A stretch of 64,000 nt of DNA, taken from Teichococcus wenyumeiae (GTDB taxonomy: Bacteria; Pseudomonadota; Alphaproteobacteria; Acetobacterales; Acetobacteraceae). Below, one piece after another: positions 59,777 through 64,000 of the stretch; within the stretch, counting starts at the first letter, position 1; every line of letters begins with the position of its first letter. The DNA lies in the NCBI RefSeq assembly GCF_003696345.1, contig NZ_RFLX01000010.1, forward strand, positions 62,001 through 126,000, written 5' to 3'. The notes below the pieces were generated by a model. It ran no database searches, was not told the DNA's origin, and saw only the letters and a program-made list of their open reading frames with translations. A program made the position numbers and the translations under genes.

Positions 59777-61408
59777 TCAGCCGCCCCAGTTGTTGGCGCG
59801 GAATTCCATCGCGAAGGCGGGCGCGGCCTTCCACTTGATGTCGCGCCGCTTGGCGGTGAAGGTCGCGTTCTGGTGCAGCACCTGATACACGGGGTCCTCG
59901 CGCTCGCAGATCTCCAGCATGCGGCGGAAGGCCTGCTTGCGCTGGGCGTGGTCGGTGCTGGTTTCCAGCACCACCGCCATGCGGTTGCTTTCCTCGTTGC
60001 TCCAGAGCCCGACCTGCTGCACCTGCCCATTGGCGCCGAACTGATTGACGATGCAGGAGACAGGATCGTTGAAGGGCGCGCTGGCCGACCAGTCGTAGAC
60101 GCCGCGCTCGCCATTGCGGTCGAGGATCTGCGTCCAGTTCTCCTTCATCTCGATCTGGACGTTCAGGCCCACGGCCTTCCACATCTCCACCAGCACCTGC
60201 GCCGTCGGCGTCTGGTTGGTGTAGTAGTTGTTCAGCAGGCGGTAGGGGATCGGGTCGCCCTTGTAGCCGGCCTGCTTCAGCAGGTTCTGCGCTTCCTTCG
60301 GGTCATACTTCGGCGCGGCCCAGTCGGCGACCATCATATCGCCGTAGTAGTCCCACTGAAGGCCCTTCGGCACCAAGGTGCGGCCGGCCCAGAGGCTCTC
60401 CACGATCGCCTGCCGGTCGAGGGCATGGGTCATGGCGCGGCGCACCCGCGCATCCCTCAGCACCGCGTGGCTCTGGTTGAAGACGCTGATGCGGTGGTTC
60501 AGGATCGTGCCGCCCTGTACCTCGTATTTCGCGTCACCCTCGATGGCGCCGATCTGGTCGGGCGGGATGTCGCAGGCGAATTGCACTTCGCCGGAGCGCA
60601 GCATGTTGATGCGCGCCGGCACTTCCGGCACCTCGATGAAGCGGATGCGCTTCAGCGGCGGGCGGCCGCCCCAGTATTCGTCATGCGCTTCCAGCACCAG
60701 AAGTTGGTCCGGGCGGAATTCCACTACCTTGTAGGGGCCGGTGGTGACGGGCTTGCGCGCCCAATCGAACCAGGTCTCGGCTTCGGTGAAGGCGCGGCGG
60801 CTGATGATCTCGCTGCCATAGCGCGCGAGGCGGCCTTCCAGCGTCACGTCCGGCGTCGCGTTGTGGAAGCGCACCGTGTACTTGTCCACGACCTCCACCC
60901 GCGCCAGCGCCGGCCAGGAGCGGCGGGCGACGGCGGGTATCTCCGGCGGCAGTTCCCGCCCGGCGCGGGTGGGAATGCCATCGCCCCGCACGGGAATGGT
61001 GCGGCCCTGGGCCGTGGCCGGCGTGTCCCCGAACATGCGGCCGGAACCGAAGGAGAAGGCGACGTCCTCGGCCGTCATCTCATCGCCATTGTGGAACTTC
61101 ACGCCCTCGCGCAGCTTCAGCTCGATGACGCTGTCGCTAACGCGCTTCCATTCGGTGGATAGCAGCGGGATGGATTTCAACTCATCCAGCCAGGCGCGGC
61201 CGATCAGCCCTTCCCAGAGCGAGGAAAAGAAGATCCGCTCGCCCACATTGGACTGTTCGCGCAGCACTTCCAGGGTGTTGGAGTTGCTGATCTTCTGCAC
61301 GGCGATGCTGATGGTGGGCCGGTTGTCGGCCTGCGCGATGGCGAAGCGCGGCAGCAGGGCCGCGCCGGCACCGGCGCCCAGCAGCGCGCGGCGGGACAGG
61401 TTCATCAT
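59777..61408 (-). CDS. ABC transporter substrate-binding protein (family 5), Tat-type signal
   Basis: A 543-residue receptor. The N-terminus NLSRRALLGAGAGAALLPRF has a twin-arginine pattern (SRRALL), so it may be exported folded. LKLREGVKFHNGDEMTAEDV is the family 5 signature; TTGPYKVVEFRPDQLLVLE and RRAMTHALDRQAIVESLWAG follow. It overlaps the hydrolase gene upstream by 4 bp and precedes the two ATPases and permeases, giving a complete importer. The ligand probably relates to the hydrolase's phosphonate/sulfate ester. Confidence 0.9.
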   Translation of the reverse strand: MMNLSRRALLGAGAGAALLPRFAIAQADNRPTISIAVQKISNSNTLEVLREQSNVGERIFFSSLWEGLIGRAWLDELKSIPLLSTEWKRVSDSVIELKLREGVKFHNGDEMTAEDVAFSFGSGRMFGDTPATAQGRTIPVRGDGIPTRAGRELPPEIPAVARRSWPALARVEVVDKYTVRFHNATPDVTLEGRLARYGSEIISRRAFTEAETWFDWARKPVTTGPYKVVEFRPDQLLVLEAHDEYWGGRPPLKRIRFIEVPEVPARINMLRSGEVQFACDIPPDQIGAIEGDAKYEVQGGTILNHRISVFNQSHAVLRDARVRRAMTHALDRQAIVESLWAGRTLVPKGLQWDYYGDMMVADWAAPKYDPKEAQNLLKQAGYKGDPIPYRLLNNYYTNQTPTAQVLVEMWKAVGLNVQIEMKENWTQILDRNGERGVYDWSASAPFNDPVSCIVNQFGANGQVQQVGLWSNEESNRMAVVLETSTDHAQRKQAFRRMLEICEREDPVYQVLHQNATFTAKRRDIKWKAAPAFAMEFRANNWGG

Positions 61409-62943
61409 GGCTGTCTCTCCTCAAGGCCTTGTGGCGTGGAGCGGAAATGGGTCAGCGTGCGCTCCGCGTGCTTCATACGGTGTGACAGGGCACGCTGCGC
61501 GTAGCGGGCGACGATCTCGGCATAGGCCGGGTCTTCCGCCAGGTTTTGAAGCTGCGCCGGGTCTGCTTCCAGGTTGAAGAGCAGCGGCGGCAGCGCCGCG
61601 AAGTGCACGTATTTCCACTGCGCGTCCTGCACGACGCAGAGCGAGCTGTCGTCCATGCCGAGACCGAGCACGCCTTCCGGCTTGGAATAATGCACGTCGC
61701 GGAAATCGTATTCATAGAACAGGTGCTTCCGCCAATCGTCCGGGGCGCCGTCCCGCACCACCGGCAGCATCGAGCGGCCGTCGCAGGCGCGCGGCGGCGT
61801 GCCGCCCAGCCAGTCCAGGATGGTGGGCAGCACGTCCACGCTTTCGGTGAAGCAATCCTCGATCTGTCCGGCGGAGTCTGGCGCGTCGGGGTCCTTGATG
61901 ACCAGCGGGATGCGAAAGCTTTCGTCGTGATAGCCGATCTTGCCGAGCAGGTAATGGTCGCCCAGCTGCTCGCCATGGTCGCTGGTGAAGATCACCAGCG
62001 TGTTCTTCCACTGGTCGGTCTCGTCCAGATAGTCGAAGACCTCACCCAGCGCCTGGTCGACTTCCGAGATCATGCCGGCATAGGTGGCGCGCATCTGCGC
62101 CACGGTGGCCTCATCCAGCTCGGAGGCCGCACCGCCGGCGCCGTGGAAGAAGGAACCCTGGCTGATACCGTTGAGGTAGAAGGAATGCAGCGGGTGCTGC
62201 TTGGCTTCCTCCTGCCAGGTCGGGCCGCGCACCAGCTTCGGCATCTCCGCCGGGTCGTACATGGTGTTGAAGGGCGCTGGCGCGATGAAGGGCGGGTGCG
62301 GCCGCCAATAGCCCAGATGCAGGAACCAGGGCTTCTCGCCCTTGCCCTTCAGGTAGGTCAGGGCGCGCTCGGTGAAATAGGCGGTGTCGGAGAGTTCCGC
62401 CGGGATGCGGCTGGGGCGCTGCGTGGCGCCGGGGACGGAATCCTCGCCTTCCGGCAGCCAGATATCCTCGCGGTTCTCCGGCAGATCGAAACCCTTCTGC
62501 GCCAGCCAGCCGAAATAGCCGTCCATGCTGGGCTCGAAGGCGCCGACGCTGCGGAAGCCTTCCATCAGGTCGCCCAGCAGGGTGAAGCGGAAGTCCTTGT
62601 CCGTGGTGCCGCGCGGGTCCGGCGTGGTGGTGGTGTAGCCGATCAGCGCCGGGTCGTAGCCGATACCCCGCAGCGCCTTGCCTAGGTTCATATGTCGGGA
62701 ATCCAGCGGCACGGTGTTCTGCACCGCGCGGTGGTTCATCAGGTAGAGGCCGGTCAACAGGCTGGCGCGGGCCGGGCCGCAGGGCACGGCGGTGGTGACG
62801 TGGTTGCGGAAAGTCACGCCCTCCCGGCACAGCCGGTCGAGGTTCGGGGTCTTGAGGAAATCCGCGCCAAGCGCGGGCACGAAGTCGGCCCGCCACTGGT
62901 CCACCACGATCAGAAGGACATTACGTCTTTGCGCCACGCTCAT
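61405..62943 (-). CDS. pehA: Phosphonate monoester hydrolase / arylsulfatase
   Basis: A 512-residue alkaline-phosphatase-superfamily enzyme. The formylglycine motif CGPAR is at residues 55-59 (Cys55), in HVTTAVPCGPARASLLTGLY. The metal sites are visible at DQWRAD (Asp15) and TSDHGEQLGDH. From memory the sequence closely tracks the characterised Rhizobium and Burkholderia phosphonate monoester hydrolases, including the YTTTTPDPRGTTDKDFRFTL and SHRMKHAERTLTHFRS segments. It hydrolyses phosphonate, sulfate or phosphate mono/diesters. There is no signal peptide, so it acts on imported substrate. It is first gene of an operon with a complete Dpp-type importer. A formylglycine-generating enzyme is not in the window. 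Confidence 0.88.
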   Translation of the reverse strand: MSVAQRRNVLLIVVDQWRADFVPALGADFLKTPNLDRLCREGVTFRNHVTTAVPCGPARASLLTGLYLMNHRAVQNTVPLDSRHMNLGKALRGIGYDPALIGYTTTTPDPRGTTDKDFRFTLLGDLMEGFRSVGAFEPSMDGYFGWLAQKGFDLPENREDIWLPEGEDSVPGATQRPSRIPAELSDTAYFTERALTYLKGKGEKPWFLHLGYWRPHPPFIAPAPFNTMYDPAEMPKLVRGPTWQEEAKQHPLHSFYLNGISQGSFFHGAGGAASELDEATVAQMRATYAGMISEVDQALGEVFDYLDETDQWKNTLVIFTSDHGEQLGDHYLLGKIGYHDESFRIPLVIKDPDAPDSAGQIEDCFTESVDVLPTILDWLGGTPPRACDGRSMLPVVRDGAPDDWRKHLFYEYDFRDVHYSKPEGVLGLGMDDSSLCVVQDAQWKYVHFAALPPLLFNLEADPAQLQNLAEDPAYAEIVARYAQRALSHRMKHAERTLTHFRSTPQGLEERQP

Positions 62944-63041
62944 CCGGCCCTCGCTTGTCTGCTGGCCGATTAGCGGCGCAGCGCGACAGGCGAATGACGG
63001 CCGTATGACAGATCCGGGACGTCAGGCCCGGCGATGCAACC

Positions 63042-63782
63042 TCAGACGTGCTGGCCGCCATTGATGTGGATCTCGGCGCCGTTGATGTAGGACGACTGCG
63101 CGGAGCAGAGGAAGAGGATGGTATTGGCCACCTCCGCCGGCTCCCCCAGCCGGTGCAGCGGGATCAGGCGCTGGATGATGTCCTCGGTGCCGGGGGACAG
63201 GATGGCGGTGTCGATCTCGCCGGGCGCGATCGCGTTCACCCGGATGCCGTGCGGGCCGAATTCATGCGCCATCTCCCGTGTCAGCGCCGCCAGCGCGGCC
63301 TTGGAGCAGGCATAGGCCGGCCCGGCGAAGGGATGGACGCGGGAGCCGACGATGGAGGTGACGTTCACGATGGTCCCCCCTGCCTCCTTCAGCGGCCCGA
63401 ACAGCCCCTTGGCCAGCGCGGCGGTGGAGAAGAGGTTGACGTTGAAGACGCTCATCCAGGTCGAGGGGTCGGTGTCCAGCAGCCCCATGCGGCCGCCGCC
63501 GGGCAGCTTGGGGGAGATGCCGGCGTTGTTCACCAGCGCGTGCAGCCGGCCATCCGGCAGGCGGCGCTTCACCTCCTCCACCAGCGGGGCGATGGAGACA
63601 GGGTCGGCCAGGTCGGCCTGAAGGTGGCTCTCCCGCGCCTCCGGCCAGCGGCACTCCTCCGAGAAGGGCTGGCGGGAGACGGTGAGGATGCGCCAGCCCT
63701 CCGCCTGGAAGCGCTTCACCGTGGCATGCCCGATGCCGCGGCTGGCGCCGGTCAGCAGCATGATGGGTCGGCTGGGGGCCAT
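63042..63782 (-). CDS. SDR-family oxidoreductase
   Basis: A 246-residue classical SDR: TGASRGIG near residue 12, NNAGISPK, the Ser in IVNVTSIVG (Thr-Ser) and YACSK. APGEIDTAILSPGTEDIIQR and INGAEIHINGGQHV are C-terminal family segments. It ends 98 bp from the start of pehA, same strand, so it could be upstream in the same transcript. The substrate is unknown. It is divergent from the partial SDR at the right edge. Confidence 0.87.
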   Translation of the reverse strand: MAPSRPIMLLTGASRGIGHATVKRFQAEGWRILTVSRQPFSEECRWPEARESHLQADLADPVSIAPLVEEVKRRLPDGRLHALVNNAGISPKLPGGGRMGLLDTDPSTWMSVFNVNLFSTAALAKGLFGPLKEAGGTIVNVTSIVGSRVHPFAGPAYACSKAALAALTREMAHEFGPHGIRVNAIAPGEIDTAILSPGTEDIIQRLIPLHRLGEPAEVANTILFLCSAQSSYINGAEIHINGGQHV

Positions 63783-63925
63783 GGGATCATCTCCGGCGGG
63801 TTCGGCTGCTTTCTGTGTGCCAGCCCTGGGCGGGCGGCGCCAGAGACCATGGAGGCGCCCGGGCGGGTGAAAACTCTCTCCACGGTTGCGGCTTTTATGG
63901 GGGAGGATTGGCAGGAGTGCGCGGC

Positions 63926-64000
63926 ATGCAGTGCAGGCTGGACGGTCAGGTGGCGGTGGTAACGGGCGGCAGCTCGGGGTTGGGACGGGGCATCGCGCTG
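63926..64000 (+). CDS. SDR-family oxidoreductase (5' end only)
   Basis: The last 25 codons of the window begin at ATG 63926, with AGGAG eight bases upstream, and read MQCRLDGQVAVVTGGSSGLG, the N-terminal cofactor motif TGGSSGLG of a classical SDR. The rest is beyond the edge. It is divergent from the SDR at 63042-63782. Confidence 0.75.
   Translation, partial: MQCRLDGQVAVVTGGSSGLGRGIAL

Noticed and set aside
1-64000. tRNA, rRNA, CRISPR arrays, insertion sequences, prophage or attachment sites
   Set aside because: Looked for cloverleaf ends, direct repeat-spacer patterns, transposase motifs and integrases; none seen.

Overview
The window is very GC-rich, tightly packed bacterial chromosome. 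I read it as an alphaproteobacterium of the Acetobacteraceae, Roseomonas-like. The evidence is the codon bias, Bug-type solute receptors paired with GntR regulators, a DUF2272 lipoprotein, an LrgAB/D-lactate dehydrogenase operon and a bacterial ceramide locus. That placement is inference; no rRNA is present to settle it. I found no rRNA, tRNA, CRISPR array, insertion sequence or prophage. Convergent gene pairs are often separated by compact GC-rich stem-loops.

Layout. 0-9 kb: phospholipase-D-like gene (cut by the left edge), lrgA-lrgB-ldhA, an FAH-family hydrolase divergent from a GntR regulator, hemN and ompW with FNR-like boxes, DUF3750, and a GntR regulator with a Bug receptor. 9-20 kb: AsmA-like protein, Kef-type antiporter, DUF2272 lipoprotein, Bcr/CflA exporter, modD, msrB, and a three-gene dehydrogenase operon (HisD-like, 3-hydroxyacyl-CoA-dehydrogenase-like, SDR) behind a perfect 14-bp palindrome. 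20-26.5 kb: a small-gene region with a manganese-cupin hydroxynitrile-lyase-like protein, tautomerase PptA, an MFS transporter, three small proteins of unknown function, and an RsbQ-like alpha/beta-hydrolase overlapping a PAS sensor kinase. 26.7-31.3 kb: an orphan ABC substrate-binding protein, a CE4 deacetylase and two SDRs, divergent from the wreck of an IclR regulator. Class II aldolase (fba) follows.

32.5-48.5 kb is the most interesting part: a dispersed sphingolipid (ceramide) locus. It contains serine palmitoyltransferase (spt) with a dedicated acyl carrier protein, a ketosphinganine-reductase-like extended SDR with a fatty-acyl-AMP ligase, and a GNAT protein of the bacterial ceramide synthase type. 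Interleaved are a lipid-kinase-like protein, a Tam41-like cytidylyltransferase, a CDP-alcohol phosphotransferase, two sugar/choline-type nucleotidyltransferases, a flippase-like protein, and lptF/lptG co-transcribed with the ceramide synthase. Together these could make a ceramide, phosphorylate or decorate its head group, and export it to the outer membrane.

48.7-64 kb: MYG1-family protein, SbcD-like nuclease with a giant YhaN-like ATPase, an NCS2 nucleobase permease, a six-gene operon of a phosphonate-monoester-hydrolase-like enzyme with a complete Dpp-type ABC importer, and two divergent SDR genes, the last cut by the right edge.
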